NCBI RefSeq assembly: GCF_004010955.1
Contig: NZ_CP025227.1
Coordinates: 1,612,001 to 1,676,000 of the forward strand
DNA: 64,000 nt
DNA from: Actinomyces wuliandei
GTDB lineage: Bacteria > Actinomycetota > Actinomycetes > Actinomycetales > Actinomycetaceae
Direction of reading: 5' to 3'
Under the pieces are notes generated by a model. The model ran no database searches. It was not told where the DNA came from and was given only the letters and a program-made list of their open reading frames with translations. The position numbers and the translations under genes were made by a program. Of this stretch, positions 27,516-37,403 are shown piece after piece. Position 1 is the first letter of the stretch, and every line of letters begins with the position of its first letter.

Positions 27516-27598
27516 GCCCCCGTGGTGGAACCGGTAGACACGGCGGCCTTAAAAGTCGCTGCCCTCCGGGCGTGCGGGTTCGAGTCCCGCCGGGGGCA
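27516..27598 (+). tRNA. tRNA-Leu (UAA)
   Basis: Acceptor GCCCCCG pairs with CGGGGGC (27591-27597), discriminator A. The anticodon loop is CTTAAAA with anticodon TAA at 27550-27552, the long variable arm is as expected for Leu, and the T arm is GCGGG TTCGAGT CCCGC. CCA is not fully encoded (ACC then G). Confidence 0.95.
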
Positions 27599-27647
27599 CC
27601 GTCTGAGACCTGAGCAGGTCCAGCGGCGCCTGGCTGCCGCGACACGG

Positions 27648-27720
27648 TGGACCCGGCCGGACTCGAACCGACGACCGACGCGGTGTAAACGCGTTGCTCT
27701 ACCACCTGAGCTACAGGTCC
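27648..27720 (-). tRNA. tRNA-Val (UAC)
   Basis: On the minus strand, acceptor GGACCTG pairs with CGGGTCC, the D arm is GCTC/GAGC, and the anticodon arm is ACGCG TTTACAC CGCGT with anticodon TAC. It lies between tRNA-Leu and the DUF3052 gene and is convergent with tRNA-Leu. Confidence 0.95.
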
Positions 27721-27886
27721 TTCAGGACCCGCCCCGCCGCTACCGTGGAGGTCCCCCACCTGCGACTGCCGCGCAACGGCAGCCGCAGCAAGCCGGAGCG
27801 TCCGGGCGAGCACGGCCGATGCTACAGGAGACCCGCCAGCCCGCCCAGCCGCAGCCACAGGACCACGCGCAGGGCGGACTACCCGG

Positions 27887-28294
27887 TCAGCGCCTGCGAG
27901 TCGTGATCCTGGTCCCGCTCCAGCGCTCACCCATGGAGGCCGTTGACGTTGCGTGCAGGCCGGCAGTGGCAGCCGCCTCCTCGACCTCAGAGGCTGGCAC
28001 CGCCCCCCTCGTGCGAGCCTTGGGAGTCAGCACCCAGATCAGCCCGGCTCCCTCCTCAAGATTCGCCTTGGCGTCCACAAGGAGGTCGGTCAGGTCGTCA
28101 ACGTCGCCGTCCTCCTGCCTCCACCACACAAGCGCCGCGTCAGCGACGTCCTCGTAGTCCTCATCGACCAGCGTCACGCCAGTCTCGGCCTCGACCACCT
28201 CGCGCAGTGCCAGGTCGACGTCGTCGTCATAGCCGAACTCCTGCACAACGAGACCGGAGGCGAAGCCGAAAACCCCGCCCGCTGTAGTCACCAC
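27887..28294 (-). CDS. DUF3052 family protein
   Basis: A 135-residue acidic protein: FGFASGLVVQEFGYDDDVD at the N terminus, then an acidic middle (LVDEDYEDVADAALVWWRQ) and a C-terminal LIWVLTPKARTRG. This matches the actinobacterial DUF3052 family, which is usually encoded divergently next to aceE, as here. Function is unknown. Start GTG at 28294, with a second GTG directly after it. Confidence 0.88.
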   Translation of the reverse strand: MVTTAGGVFGFASGLVVQEFGYDDDVDLALREVVEAETGVTLVDEDYEDVADAALVWWRQEDGDVDDLTDLLVDAKANLEEGAGLIWVLTPKARTRGAVPASEVEEAAATAGLHATSTASMGERWSGTRITTRRR

Positions 28295-28743
28295 TTACCG
28301 ACACCGTCCTTCCCGGATATCTGCACCCCGGGTCGGGTACAGCGGAACAAGCCCACCTCACCGAGGCCCGCGACGCAAGCGGAACACGCACACCCCCGTC
28401 CTCCCACCCACCTCTCCCGCACCCCCGCGTCCGTGCCGCCACCCCGCCCCGGCACATCGCGTCACTCACCACCTGCGCGCACCGGTGACGCACCCGTGCC
28501 CCTCCCAGCAACTCGCTAGTAGTGGGACACATCATACGCAAGAGGGGACCTTCATCCTTCCTCTGCCCACCAACAGCCCACCAGGACCGCAGATTGACGT
28601 AGATTAGATGTGTCAACCGGGTACCAGGCACAGCGGCGCACGGTACCGGCCCCATGCTGGGTACGGAGACGCGGGGAAGGTGCAGCCCCTGCACCCGCAC
28701 CGCCCTGCCGACCTGCCGCACCGACGCGAGGAAGAAGGATCAC
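28295..28743. other. Divergent promoter region of DUF3052 and aceE, 449 bp
   Basis: No gene is seen. It must carry both promoters. The only clear symmetric element is the TTGAC/GTCAA repeat at 28594-28616 (listed separately). An open frame extending aceE upstream lacks a ribosome binding site. Confidence 0.5.
28594..28616. promoter_or_regulatory. Inverted repeat TTGAC-N13-GTCAA upstream of aceE
   Basis: TTGAC at 28594-28598 is mirrored by GTCAA at 28612-28616; the second arm is also part of a TTGACA on the minus strand. It could be an operator or overlapping divergent -35 boxes. No well placed -10 box was found on either side, so the role is unsure. Confidence 0.3.
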
Positions 28744-31503
28744 GTGAGCCCCTCCAGCGACTCCACGCCACTTATTGACGGTCTCCTGACCAAGGTCACC
28801 GACAACGACCCCGAGGAGACACGTGAGTGGCGCGAGTCCCTCGACGCCCTGATCGCGGAGAAAGGGGGGCCACGAACGAGGTTCGTGCTGCTGTCTATGC
28901 TGGCGGAGGCACGCCAGAAGAACGTCACCGTGCCGACGCAGCTGACGACCCCCTACGTGAACACCATCAGCGTCACTGACGAGCCCTACTTCCCCGGGGA
29001 CGAGGACCTTGAGCGCACCTACCGCCGCTGGCTGCGCTGGAACGCAGCCGTCATGGTGACCCGGGCGCAGCGGCCAGGTGTGGGGGTTGGTGGCCACATC
29101 TCCTCCTACGCCTCCACCGCCACGCTCTACGAGGTCGGCTTCAACCACTTCTTCCGCGGGAAGGACCACCCCGGAGGCGGTGACCACGTCTTCTTCCAGG
29201 GCCACGCCTCTCCCGGGAACTATGCCAGGGCCTTCATTGAGGGACGGCTGAGCGAGGCGGACCTTGACGGCTTCCGACAGGAGGTCTCGCACCCAGCACG
29301 TGGCAACGGCCGCGGCCTGCCCTCCTACCCGCACCCCCGTCGCATGGAGGACTTCTGGGAGTTCCCCACAGTGTCCATGGGCCTGGGCCCCGCAGAGGCC
29401 ATCTACCAGGCCTGGTTCGACAAGTACCTGTCCGGCTCAGGCATCAAGGACACCTCCGCCCAGCACACCTGGGCCTTCCTCGGCGACGGCGAGATGGACG
29501 AGCCGGAGTCCCGGGGCATGCTCCAGCTCGCGGCCTCCCAGCAGCTGGACAACCTGACCTTTGTCATCAACTGCAACTTGCAGCGCCTGGACGGGCCCGT
29601 GCGCGGCAACGGGAAGATCATCCAGGAGTTGGAAGCCTTCTTCAAGGGAGCCGGGTGGAACGTCATCAAGGTGATCTGGGGGCGCGGCTGGGACCAGCTG
29701 CTCGCTGCCGACAAGGACCACGCCCTGGAGCACCTCATGATGGAGACCCTTGACGGCGACTACCAGACCTTCAAGGCCAACGACGGCGCCTATGTGCGTG
29801 AGCACTTCTTTGGTCGCGACCCTCGTACCGCTTCACTCGTCAAGGACTGGACAGACGACCAGATCTGGGCGCTACAGCGCGGGGGAAACGACTACCGCAA
29901 GATGTACGCGGCGTACAAGGCCGCCACCGAGCACAAGGGCCAGCCCACGGTGATCCTGGCGCACACTGTCAAGGGCTACATGCTCGGGAGCCACTTCGCC
30001 GGCCGCAACGCCACCCACCAGATGAAGAAACTGGGGATCAACGACCTCAAGGGACTGCGCGACCGCCTCCACATCCCGTTCACTGACGCCCAGCTGGAGG
30101 CGGACCCCACGTTCCCGCCGTACTACCGCCCTGCGGACGATGACCCTGCGCTGCTCTACATGCTTGAGCGCCGCCGCCAGCTCGGGGGGTTCCTCCCCGA
30201 GCGCAGGGACGCGGGCACCGAGCTGGAGCTGCCGGGAGACAAGCCCTACGAGATCCTCAGGTCAGGGTCGGGCAAGCAGGAGGTCGCCACCACCATGGCC
30301 TTCGTGCGCCTGCTCAAGGAGCTCATCAAGGACAAGGGCATCGGGCGCCGCCTGGTTCCCATCGTCCCGGACGAGTCACGCACCTTCGGCCTGGAGTCGT
30401 TGTTCCCCACGAAGAAGATCTTCAACACCCAGGGACAGAACTACACCCCGGTTGACGCGGACATGATGCTGTCCTACCGAGAGTCCTCCTCCGGCCAGCT
30501 GATGCACACCGGCATTAACGAGGCCGGCTCGGCAGCGCTGTTCCAGGTTGTCGGCACCAGCTACGCCACCCACGGCCAGCCGATGATCCCGGTCTACATC
30601 TTCTACTCCATGTTCGGCTTCCAGCGCACCGGCGACCAGTTCTGGGCTGCCGGCGACCAGCTGGCCCGCGGTTTCATCATCGGGGCCACAGCAGGGCGCA
30701 CCACGTTGACCGGCGAGGGCACCCAGCACATGGACGGGCACTCACCCCTGATCTCGGCAACAAACGAGGCGGTTGTCACCTACGACCCGGGATACGCCTA
30801 TGAGATCCGTCATATCGTGCGTGACGCTCTGGAGCGCTGGTACGGCCCCGACTCTGGACGCAACCGTGACGTCATGTACTACCTGACGGTCTACAACGAG
30901 CCGATCCACCAGCCAGCCGAGCCTGAGGACGTCGATGTCGAGGGCATTCTCCGCGGCATCCACCGCCTGGAGCCGGCTCCCGAGGGCGAGGGACCCGAGG
31001 TCCAGCTGCTCGCCTCCGGAGTGGGACTGCCCTGGATCGAGGAGGCGCGGCACCTGCTGCTCGAGGACTGGGGAGTCAGGGCAGCAACCTGGTCGGTCAC
31101 CAGCTGGAACGAGCTGCGCCGCGACGCCCTGGCAGCCGACAGGCACAACCTGCTGCACCCGCAGGACCAGCCACGCATACCGTTCCTGACCTCGCGGCTC
31201 GCCGACTGCCCAGGTCCGGTGGTCGCCACCAGCGACTACGACCAGCTGGTTCCTGACCAGGTTCGGGCGTGGGTACCAGGTAGCTACTACACCCTGGGTG
31301 CTGATGGCTTCGGCTTCTCCGACACGCGCTCGGCAGCCCGCAGGTACTACCTTATCGACGCCCAGTCCGTGGTTGTCAGGGCTCTACAGGCTCTTGTCGA
31401 GCAAGGAAGCCTGGACCGGTCGGTCCTGGGCGAGGCCACGTCTCGCTACGCCCTGAGCGACGTCAACGCAGGCTCCTCCGGCAACCAGGGCGGAGAGGCC
31501 TGA
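28744..31503 (+). CDS. aceE: Pyruvate dehydrogenase E1 component, homodimeric type
   Basis: The thiamine-diphosphate E1 subunit decarboxylates pyruvate and passes the acetyl group to the lipoyl domain of E2. The GTG at 28744 (AAGGA upstream) gives 919 residues, normal for AceE. Visible: [20 protein letters not shown] near the N terminus, the ThDP motif [10 protein letters not shown] with NLQRLDG 30 residues on (about 245-285), and the pyrimidine-binding domain [16 protein letters not shown]. No E2 or E3 gene is in the window. Lipoylation of the complex depends on lipB/lipA at 1.5-3.4 kb. A strong terminator follows directly. Confidence 0.97.
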   Translation: MSPSSDSTPLIDGLLTKVTDNDPEETREWRESLDALIAEKGGPRTRFVLLSMLAEARQKNVTVPTQLTTPYVNTISVTDEPYFPGDEDLERTYRRWLRWNAAVMVTRAQRPGVGVGGHISSYASTATLYEVGFNHFFRGKDHPGGGDHVFFQGHASPGNYARAFIEGRLSEADLDGFRQEVSHPARGNGRGLPSYPHPRRMEDFWEFPTVSMGLGPAEAIYQAWFDKYLSGSGIKDTSAQHTWAFLGDGEMDEPESRGMLQLAASQQLDNLTFVINCNLQRLDGPVRGNGKIIQELEAFFKGAGWNVIKVIWGRGWDQLLAADKDHALEHLMMETLDGDYQTFKANDGAYVREHFFGRDPRTASLVKDWTDDQIWALQRGGNDYRKMYAAYKAATEHKGQPTVILAHTVKGYMLGSHFAGRNATHQMKKLGINDLKGLRDRLHIPFTDAQLEADPTFPPYYRPADDDPALLYMLERRRQLGGFLPERRDAGTELELPGDKPYEILRSGSGKQEVATTMAFVRLLKELIKDKGIGRRLVPIVPDESRTFGLESLFPTKKIFNTQGQNYTPVDADMMLSYRESSSGQLMHTGINEAGSAALFQVVGTSYATHGQPMIPVYIFYSMFGFQRTGDQFWAAGDQLARGFIIGATAGRTTLTGEGTQHMDGHSPLISATNEAVVTYDPGYAYEIRHIVRDALERWYGPDSGRNRDVMYYLTVYNEPIHQPAEPEDVDVEGILRGIHRLEPAPEGEGPEVQLLASGVGLPWIEEARHLLLEDWGVRAATWSVTSWNELRRDALAADRHNLLHPQDQPRIPFLTSRLADCPGPVVATSDYDQLVPDQVRAWVPGSYYTLGADGFGFSDTRSAARRYYLIDAQSVVVRALQALVEQGSLDRSVLGEATSRYALSDVNAGSSGNQGGEA

Positions 31504-31554
31504 CCGGGTGGGGTCCTGGAGGACGCCCACGTCGCGCTCCAGGACCCCACCCGG
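31504..31554 (+). terminator. Strong hairpin terminator after aceE
   Basis: The arms 31504-31521 and 31537-31554 form a perfect 18-bp GC-rich stem with a 15-nt loop, starting directly after the aceE stop codon. The roughly 250 bp from here to the regulator gene hold no other supported feature. Confidence 0.85.
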
Positions 31555-31803
31555 ACGTCCCGACCAGCGTGCCACCAGGACGAGCACCAGAACCGACCCA
31601 CTCCCCCAACCGGACCCGTACCCGGATAGAGGCTCCCAGACGCGAGCATCAAGCTACAGCCTCGTTACATGAGGGAATGTACACTTACCTTGCAGGACTT
31701 TTGTCGCTATCCTCGGGAAAGGCTGGGGCTTCGTGGTCCATCGCACGCCATGCCCAAGAGATCTTCCCGTGATTCACTGGATTTTGTCGGTACCATCCCA
31801 GTC

Positions 31804-33060
31804 ATGGATGAGTTGAGCACTCCGGCAGTGTCTGCGCTGCGCCAGGCGCAGGACACACTTATCGAGCACTCACTGGACCGCATTAGCTCCGCTCACGATT
31901 TCTACAGAACACTGCCTGAGGCTGACCGCGAGCAGATTGCCGCAGTGGCACGGCTGGGCGTCACCATGTTCGTGGACTCCGTCGAGAGCCCGGCGGCACC
32001 GTCGACACCCTCCCAGATCTTCTCTGTGGCGCCAGCAGCGCTGACCGGCGTCATCACGCTGGAGCAGACCCTGGCCCTGGTGCGCACCGTCCTGGACGTG
32101 GTCGTCGACGAGGCTCCTCAGGCCGTCCCGGAGGAGGACCATGACATGGTCCGCATCTTCGTGCTCTCCTTCGGACGTGACGTCGGCTTTGCCGCTGCAG
32201 AGGTCTATGCCCGGGCGGCTGAGGCTCGCGGGGCCTGGGACGCCCGCCTGGAGTCAGTAGCAGTGGACTCCATGCTTCATGACGCCCCCGAGGACGCCGC
32301 TACGCGTGCCGGGACTGCGGGATGGAACGGCACCGGTCCTGTGGCTGCGGTTGCTGCGCGAACCACGCTGGATGCCCTGGGCGTCTCCCGCCTGCGCAAC
32401 GAGTGCCGCAACCTTGCCAACGACTGCCTCGTGTCCGTTCGAGGAGACTCGGTCCTTATCGTGCTGGGCGGCGAGCCCGACAGCTCGGAGCCTTCTGCGG
32501 CTTCTGTGCCCCCGCCCGCAACCAAGACGACCAAAAACGGCTCTGGCAAGGGGGCAGCCAGGCGGTCACGCGCCTCCTCCTCGGAGCTGCTCATCGACCA
32601 GGCGGCGATGCAGGTAGCCGCAGGCCTAGGTGGTTCAGCGGTGGTCGGCACGGTGGTGCCTGGCATCGGCCACGCCGGCAGGTCCCTGCGGTCCGCGCTG
32701 GCTGGGCTTCGGTCCCTGGCGGGCTGGAGAGAGGCACCCAACCCTGTCCGTGCTGACGACCTCCTCCCGGAACGGATCCTGGCCGGGGACGAGTTCGCTG
32801 CCGAGCAGATTCTCAGTCTTGTCCATGCTCCGCTGCACGAAATGGGTGACCCCTTTGAGAGCACCGTCGCCACCTACCTGGCACTGGGACGAAGCCTGGA
32901 GGCTACCGCGCGCAGCCTCTTTGTCCACGCCAACACGGTGCGCTACCGGCTGGGAAGGGTCAGCGAGCAGGTGGGGTGGGACGCCACTGACGCCAGAGAC
33001 GGCCTGATGCTGCACATGGCCATCATTGTCGGACGTCTTAGAGAGAACCGAGAGATCTGA
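31804..33060 (+). CDS. PucR-type transcriptional regulator (FasR-like)
   Basis: A 418-residue protein ending in a PucR-type helix-turn-helix: LEATARSLFVHANTVRYRLG (about 360-385). The N-terminal half has no enzyme motif; a Ser/Lys-rich linker near residues 240-260 splits it. In streptomycetes a PucR-type activator (FasR) sits between aceE-side genes and the fabD-fabH-acpP-fabF operon and activates it. The same order here (aceE, regulator, acpP, fabF) supports a FasR-like role. I prefer the ATG at 31804 because homologous starts begin just before such a helix; ATGs at 31750 and 31669 are alternatives. Confidence 0.82.
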   Translation: MDELSTPAVSALRQAQDTLIEHSLDRISSAHDFYRTLPEADREQIAAVARLGVTMFVDSVESPAAPSTPSQIFSVAPAALTGVITLEQTLALVRTVLDVVVDEAPQAVPEEDHDMVRIFVLSFGRDVGFAAAEVYARAAEARGAWDARLESVAVDSMLHDAPEDAATRAGTAGWNGTGPVAAVAARTTLDALGVSRLRNECRNLANDCLVSVRGDSVLIVLGGEPDSSEPSAASVPPPATKTTKNGSGKGAARRSRASSSELLIDQAAMQVAAGLGGSAVVGTVVPGIGHAGRSLRSALAGLRSLAGWREAPNPVRADDLLPERILAGDEFAAEQILSLVHAPLHEMGDPFESTVATYLALGRSLEATARSLFVHANTVRYRLGRVSEQVGWDATDARDGLMLHMAIIVGRLRENREI

Positions 33061-33093
33061 CGGCAGCACCGCGACCTACGACAGCACCACACG

Positions 33094-33124
33094 GCGGCAG
33101 CGGCGTTACAGGTGTCGCTGCCGC
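33094..33124. promoter_or_regulatory. 9-bp inverted repeat before acpP
   Basis: GCGGCAGCG (33094-33102) is mirrored by CGCTGCCGC (33116-33124), in the 157-bp gap between the regulator and acpP. It may be the regulator's terminator or an operator for acpP-fabF; the sequence does not decide. Confidence 0.4.
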
Positions 33125-33217
33125 TACACTGCTGCTGCACCCACGACGTGCTGCCCGGTACGAGCATAGGGTCCCCCCGTACCCGGGCCGCCGTAGCCGT
33201 ACCTGAAGGAGCCTCTG

Positions 33218-33475
33218 GTGTCAGACAGCCGCACCGGCAGCGACGACGACATCCTTGCTGCCGTCATTGAGATCGTCAGCGAGGAGGCGGGCCTGGCCGC
33301 CTCCCAGATCACCCGGGACAGCCGGTTTGACGACCTTGACATCGACTCCCTGGGGCTGCTGACCGTCGCGACGCAGGTGGAGGAGCGCTTCGAAGTCACC
33401 ATTGAGGACTCCGTCATCCCGACACTGCCTACTGTCGGTGCCCTGGCGGACCTCGTGGTCCGCCAGCGGGGCTGA
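33218..33475 (+). CDS. acpP: Acyl carrier protein
   Basis: An 85-residue acidic protein with the phosphopantetheine site DDLDIDSLGLL, Ser at about residue 44, followed by the usual helix VATQVEERFEVTI. GTG start with AAGGAG 9 nt upstream. It precedes fabF by 2 bp, so the two are co-translated. It can serve as the donor for LipB as well as in fatty acid assembly. Confidence 0.92.
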   Translation: MSDSRTGSDDDILAAVIEIVSEEAGLAASQITRDSRFDDLDIDSLGLLTVATQVEERFEVTIEDSVIPTLPTVGALADLVVRQRG

Positions 33476-33477
33476 CC

Positions 33478-34842
33478 GTGCGGGCAGTGGGAGAGCACGG
33501 GCACGTGCCTCCCGGACGACCACCGCAGGCTGACGGACATGAGGAGGTCGTCGTCACCGGCCTGGGTACGGTAAGCTCCCTGGGCGGCGACGTCGCGTCC
33601 ACCTGGAGGGCTCTGCGCGCCTCGCGCTGCGGTGTACGTATCCTGCAGGACGACTGGGCTGAGGAGCTCGGACTGCCTGTCCGCATGGGTGCCCCACTGG
33701 CAGCAGACATCGCTCCCCTGCTCACGGCCAGGGAACGACGCCGACTGGACCGGGCCTCCCAGTGCGCCCTCCTGGCTGCGCGCGAGGCCTGGGAGCAGGC
33801 CTGCGCCCCCCGTGTGGCAGCTGAGCGCCTGGCGGTGTCTCTCGCCCCGGGCATAGGACCTGTGCTCTCAGTCATGGACACCTGGGACACGCTTCGCTCC
33901 AGGGGGCCTCGCCGGGTAGCCCCTACCGCAGTGCCCGCACTCATGCCCAACGCACCTGCCGCGACAGTCGGTATCGAGCTCGGTGCTGCCGCAGGCGTCC
34001 ACTCCCCCGTGTCCGCGTGCGCCTCCGGAGCAGAGGCCATCGCCTACGGAGCCGACCTTGTTCGTCTAGGACGCGCGGACGTCGTCGTCGCTGGTGGTAC
34101 GGACGCGGCCCTGCACCCTATGACAGTAGCAGCCTTTGCGGCTATGAGGGCGCTGTCAACCCGCAACGAGGAGCCGCTCACCGCCTCCAGGCCCTTCGCC
34201 CCCGACCGGGACGGCTTTGTCCTCAGCGAAGGGGCGGGGGTGCTCGTCCTGGAGTCGGGTGAACACGCTCGTGGCCGAGGAGCTCCTGTGCTGGCTGTCC
34301 TGTCCGGTGCGGGCGTGACCGCAGACGCCTTTGACGTCGCGCGTCCTGAGCCCGGTGGCACCCAGCAGGAACAGGCGCTGCGCCGCGCGCTGGAGGACGC
34401 AGGCCTGAGCCCCGACCAGGTAGGGCACGTCAACGCCCACGCGACCTCCACCCCGGCGGGGGACGCGGTCGAGGCAGAGGTCCTGTCGCGGACGGTACCG
34501 CAGGCAGCCGTCAGCGCCACTAAGTCAGCCACCGGCCACCCGCTGGGGGGCGCTGGCGGTCTGGAGGCCGTGCTGACCGTCATGGCCCTGGTGACCCAGT
34601 GGGCACCCCCGACCCTGCTGCCTGCGGGCATAGACCCACAGATTGCCATGACAGGCCTGGACGTCGTCGGTCCTGCCGGACGCCCCCTGAGAGAGGTAGA
34701 TGCCGCTGTCAGTACCTCTTTCGGGTTCGGGGGGCACAACGTCGCCCTGGTCTTCTCCCGTGACGCCGCTACAACGGGGGAGGTCCGCACCCCGACTCCG
34801 TGGCCTCCTAGCACCCAGGGCGGCGACAGGGCCAGCCGGTAG
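33478..34842 (+). CDS. fabF: Beta-ketoacyl-ACP synthase II
   Basis: A condensing enzyme of type II fatty acid synthesis. The catalytic triad is intact: C181 (VSACASGAEA), H321 (NAHATSTPAGD) and H354 (SATKSATGHPLGG with the conserved lysine). Also present is the C-terminal FGFGGHN. The 454-residue length includes an N-terminal extension of about 20 residues before EEVVVTGLGTVSSLGG. GTG start 2 bp after acpP. fabD and fabH, which usually precede acpP in this locus, are missing between the regulator and acpP. Confidence 0.93.
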   Translation: MRAVGEHGHVPPGRPPQADGHEEVVVTGLGTVSSLGGDVASTWRALRASRCGVRILQDDWAEELGLPVRMGAPLAADIAPLLTARERRRLDRASQCALLAAREAWEQACAPRVAAERLAVSLAPGIGPVLSVMDTWDTLRSRGPRRVAPTAVPALMPNAPAATVGIELGAAAGVHSPVSACASGAEAIAYGADLVRLGRADVVVAGGTDAALHPMTVAAFAAMRALSTRNEEPLTASRPFAPDRDGFVLSEGAGVLVLESGEHARGRGAPVLAVLSGAGVTADAFDVARPEPGGTQQEQALRRALEDAGLSPDQVGHVNAHATSTPAGDAVEAEVLSRTVPQAAVSATKSATGHPLGGAGGLEAVLTVMALVTQWAPPTLLPAGIDPQIAMTGLDVVGPAGRPLREVDAAVSTSFGFGGHNVALVFSRDAATTGEVRTPTPWPPSTQGGDRASR

Positions 34843-34851
34843 CCTGTGCCC

Positions 34852-35397
34852 ATGCGACTTCGACGGAGTCCTCGCCGCAGCAGGATGCCGACCTCCCTCG
34901 CCGCACAGCTAGGCCAGCGCCGCCTGGCGGAGACCCCTGTCTCCCAGGACGGTTCCTGCTGGGCCGTGGTGACTGCCTACCACCTTGTCATCGTGTCCCT
35001 GGACAGCCAACCCCACCGCCTCCCGTGGGACCAAGTCGAGCACGGCTCCTGGAATGCCGAGGAGCGGGTGTTTCGCCTGCGCCGCACGGGGCGGCAGGAC
35101 GAGCTGGTGCTGCAGGTCCCAGGCGGGCTGCACCAGGAGGGCCGCTACATTCCGGTCGACGTGACAGCCTTCGCGCGGGCACTGCGCCAACGTGTCGAGG
35201 CTGCCCTCGTGCACAGCGCCGTCATCACCCTGCCCAGTGGGCAGGCGGCCTCCGCAAGCGTGCGGCGTGATGCCACCGGCACCCTGTACTCGGTGACCAG
35301 CCCCCCACTCCACCAGGTGGCAGGCACTGCGGACGAGGCAGCCCTGCGGGAGCTGGAGCGACAGACGCGCAGTACTGTGGGACTACCCACAAACTAG
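34852..35397 (+). CDS. Conserved actinobacterial hypothetical protein
   Basis: About 181 residues, no signal peptide or membrane helix; the start is probably the ATG at 34852 (GTG at 34846 and ATG at 34885 are alternatives). A basic N terminus is followed by VVTAYHLVIVSLDSQPHRLP and a beta-rich middle (VFRLRRTGRQDELVLQV), suggesting a PH- or SH3-like beta barrel. It lies 9 bp after fabF and so is probably in the acpP-fabF operon. I do not recognise a characterised family. Confidence 0.7.
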   Translation: MRLRRSPRRSRMPTSLAAQLGQRRLAETPVSQDGSCWAVVTAYHLVIVSLDSQPHRLPWDQVEHGSWNAEERVFRLRRTGRQDELVLQVPGGLHQEGRYIPVDVTAFARALRQRVEAALVHSAVITLPSGQAASASVRRDATGTLYSVTSPPLHQVAGTADEAALRELERQTRSTVGLPTN

Positions 35398-35488
35398 GCG
35401 CCACAGGCCAGCCTGTGGCCTTTCTCCTCCTCTCGGGCTCGACGACGCAGGCGGGACGCTGCTAGAGTTCCACCCGCGTGAGACGCAT

Positions 35489-35860
<372 letters not shown>

Positions 35861-35950
35861 GGCACGAGTATCGCACATAGCGCGCATGACGCGCAACAGA
35901 TCCACGATTGCGACACCAATCATGACATGCATCACATTGACGATTTGCGT

Positions 35951-35979
35951 TTGACGCTACTCGCAGCACCAGGAATGAT
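35951..35979 (+). promoter_or_regulatory. Possible promoter for a leaderless HTH gene
   Basis: TTGACG at 35951-35956 and AATGAT at 35974-35979 are 17 bp apart; the ATG at 35986 would then lie at or next to the transcript start. A second TTGACG lies at 35937-35942. The -10 match is weak. Confidence 0.3.
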
Positions 35980-35985
35980 CGACTC

Positions 35986-36234
35986 ATGCCTACAGAACTT
36001 GGGTACTACACGACTAGTGAGGTTGCTCGTCAGGCGGGCCTCGGCCCCCAGGCCGTCCGCGCATGGGTGAAGAAAGGCTGGATCTGTCCAGCCATGTCCA
36101 CCGCTGGCGGCCACTACCGATTCGACCCTGCCGAGGTCGCCAGGGTCCTCTCCCCTGGACCCACCTCCGCCTCCGCCTCCCCCTCTTCTGACCGCTCCTC
36201 CGCGCTCGCGGGCTCCCCTGAGGGGGTGGCGTGA
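35986..36234 (+). CDS. MerR-like helix-turn-helix protein (excisionase or regulator)
   Basis: 82 residues. The first 60 form a MerR-type winged helix: YYTTSEVARQAGLGPQAVRA then KGWICPAMSTAGGHYRFDPA, as in BldC and phage excisionases; the rest is a Ser/Pro-rich tail. It is the divergent partner of the repressor-like gene. No clear ribosome binding site precedes it. Confidence 0.72.
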   Translation: MPTELGYYTTSEVARQAGLGPQAVRAWVKKGWICPAMSTAGGHYRFDPAEVARVLSPGPTSASASPSSDRSSALAGSPEGVA

Positions 36235-36287
36235 TGCCGTGGGTGCACGTTGACGACGAGATGGCCTCAGCCGCTGGCCCTGGCGCC

Positions 36288-36656
36288 TCAGACGTCGGGC
36301 TGGTCGATGATGTTGTCGTCCGCGTCGAGGGTGACGCCTCCGTGCCGCTCAACCTGGTCGCGGACGGCGGCGGCCACGGCGGTGAGGGTGTCACCGTCAT
36401 AGTGCGCTCCGGCCGAGTAGGAGGCTGTGAGCCTGGTGCCGGGCGGCATGATGACGGTGGCCCAGGAGCGTCCGCTGACGGGGTCGGCGGCCCCGGAGAG
36501 GTAGACGGTCTCCTGCATGGACAGGCTGTAGCGGAAGACGGCGTCGATGGCGGCGCACAGGGCTACGTTGTCGGTGGCCCAGCAGTGCTCACGGTCGTGG
36601 CTGCGCACGATCAGCCGTGCCGCCTTGTTGTCGAGGTGCCCGGTGCTCCTCGGCAT
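36288..36656 (-). CDS. Hypothetical protein of the element
   Basis: 122 residues starting at the ATG at 36656, which has GGAGGAG 5 nt upstream. The protein looks globular and soluble (HLDNKAARLIVRSHDREHC, ATDNVALCAAIDAVFRYSLS) with an acidic C terminus (TLDADDNIIDQPDV). I prefer this strand to the overlapping plus-strand frame at 36231-36782, whose composition is Gly/Val-rich and shadow-like. No family recognised. Confidence 0.6.
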   Translation of the reverse strand: MPRSTGHLDNKAARLIVRSHDREHCWATDNVALCAAIDAVFRYSLSMQETVYLSGAADPVSGRSWATVIMPPGTRLTASYSAGAHYDGDTLTAVAAAVRDQVERHGGVTLDADDNIIDQPDV

Positions 36657-36781
36657 GGAGACTCCTCCTCGGTAGGGGGTGACGGTGCCGCAGCCCATGG
36701 TGCGGTGCCGGTGGTTGGTGGTTCTTCCGACCCTACCGAGGAGGCCCCCTCCTCCCCTGCCGACGGTGGGGAGGAGGCGTG

Positions 36782-36967
36782 ATGGCGCAGACTTGTTTGG
36801 AGCTGCGGACTGCTGACGGCTCCCTGCTTCCCCTGGCGACCGAACCGGTCACGATCACGATCCAGCCAAGTGGCGTCGCTGTTGCTCGTGTCAGCGTTTA
36901 CATGGAGGTCTTGGAGGGATCTCTCCTGACCATTTGTCCTGAGTCCCGTCAGGACGACGCCAGGTGA
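36782..36967 (+). CDS. Small hypothetical protein
   Basis: 61 residues from an ATG with GGAGG 5 nt upstream: begins AQTCLELRTADGSLLPL and looks like a single beta-rich domain. Its last 26 codons overlap, antisense, the end of the gene at 36891-37394. It may be real because of the good ribosome binding site, but the overlap is a warning. Confidence 0.35.
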   Translation: MAQTCLELRTADGSLLPLATEPVTITIQPSGVAVARVSVYMEVLEGSLLTICPESRQDDAR

Positions 36968-37394
36968 TGACGATGACTCGATCAGTTCCCGGGCCTAGGT
37001 ACACGAAGGATTTTCTTGAGTGCCCGTCGATGTCAGCGGGGAAGGCATCACCCTTGGAGAGGCAGATCGCTTTCGGAGCCTCAATGTCTACGGCATGCAC
37101 GGTGCTGCCGCTCTCATTGACCACCGCGTACCTGTCTCCTGTGACGTGCTCCACCCGCCAGGGCGGGGTCGCCTGCGAGGCCGTTGCCTGCTCATCGACC
37201 TGCTTGGCAATCTGCTCGATCGCGGCGGCAGATCGGGAAGATGCCTCGGCTTGCTCCTGGACCGCTTTCAGTGTCGCCTCAGCCCGGGTTTGCGCCACTC
37301 GTGCTTCGTTACGGGCATGCCGGGACAGGTTGGATCTGACGACAGGTGGGCTGTGCCCATCGGCCTGCCCACCAGCCCGCCCCCGGTGGCGCAC
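36891..37394 (-). CDS. Hypothetical protein with coiled coil and beta-rich C-terminal domain
   Basis: About 167 residues. A helical stretch (RNEARVAQTRAEATLKAVQE and on, about residues 27-75) is followed by a beta-rich part (WRVEHVTGDRYAVVNESGST, then SFVYLGPGTDRVIVITWRRP). The start is unsure: the first 20 residues look random and no good ribosome binding site precedes the ATG, so the gene may have lost its 5' end where it meets the NlpC-like gene. No family recognised; the beta domain resembles small phage-borne cell-surface modules. Confidence 0.55.
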   Translation of the reverse strand: MRHRGRAGGQADGHSPPVVRSNLSRHARNEARVAQTRAEATLKAVQEQAEASSRSAAAIEQIAKQVDEQATASQATPPWRVEHVTGDRYAVVNESGSTVHAVDIEAPKAICLSKGDAFPADIDGHSRKSFVYLGPGTDRVIVITWRRPDGTQDKWSGEIPPRPPCKR

Positions 37395-37403
37395 ACCGCC
37401 GCC

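Noticed and set aside
36231..36782. 183-codon plus-strand frame starting at the stop of the MerR-like gene
   Set aside because: The overlapping start looks like coupling, but the product is Gly/Val/Asp-rich with no structure, while the opposite strand (36288-36656) has a good ribosome binding site and protein-like sequence.
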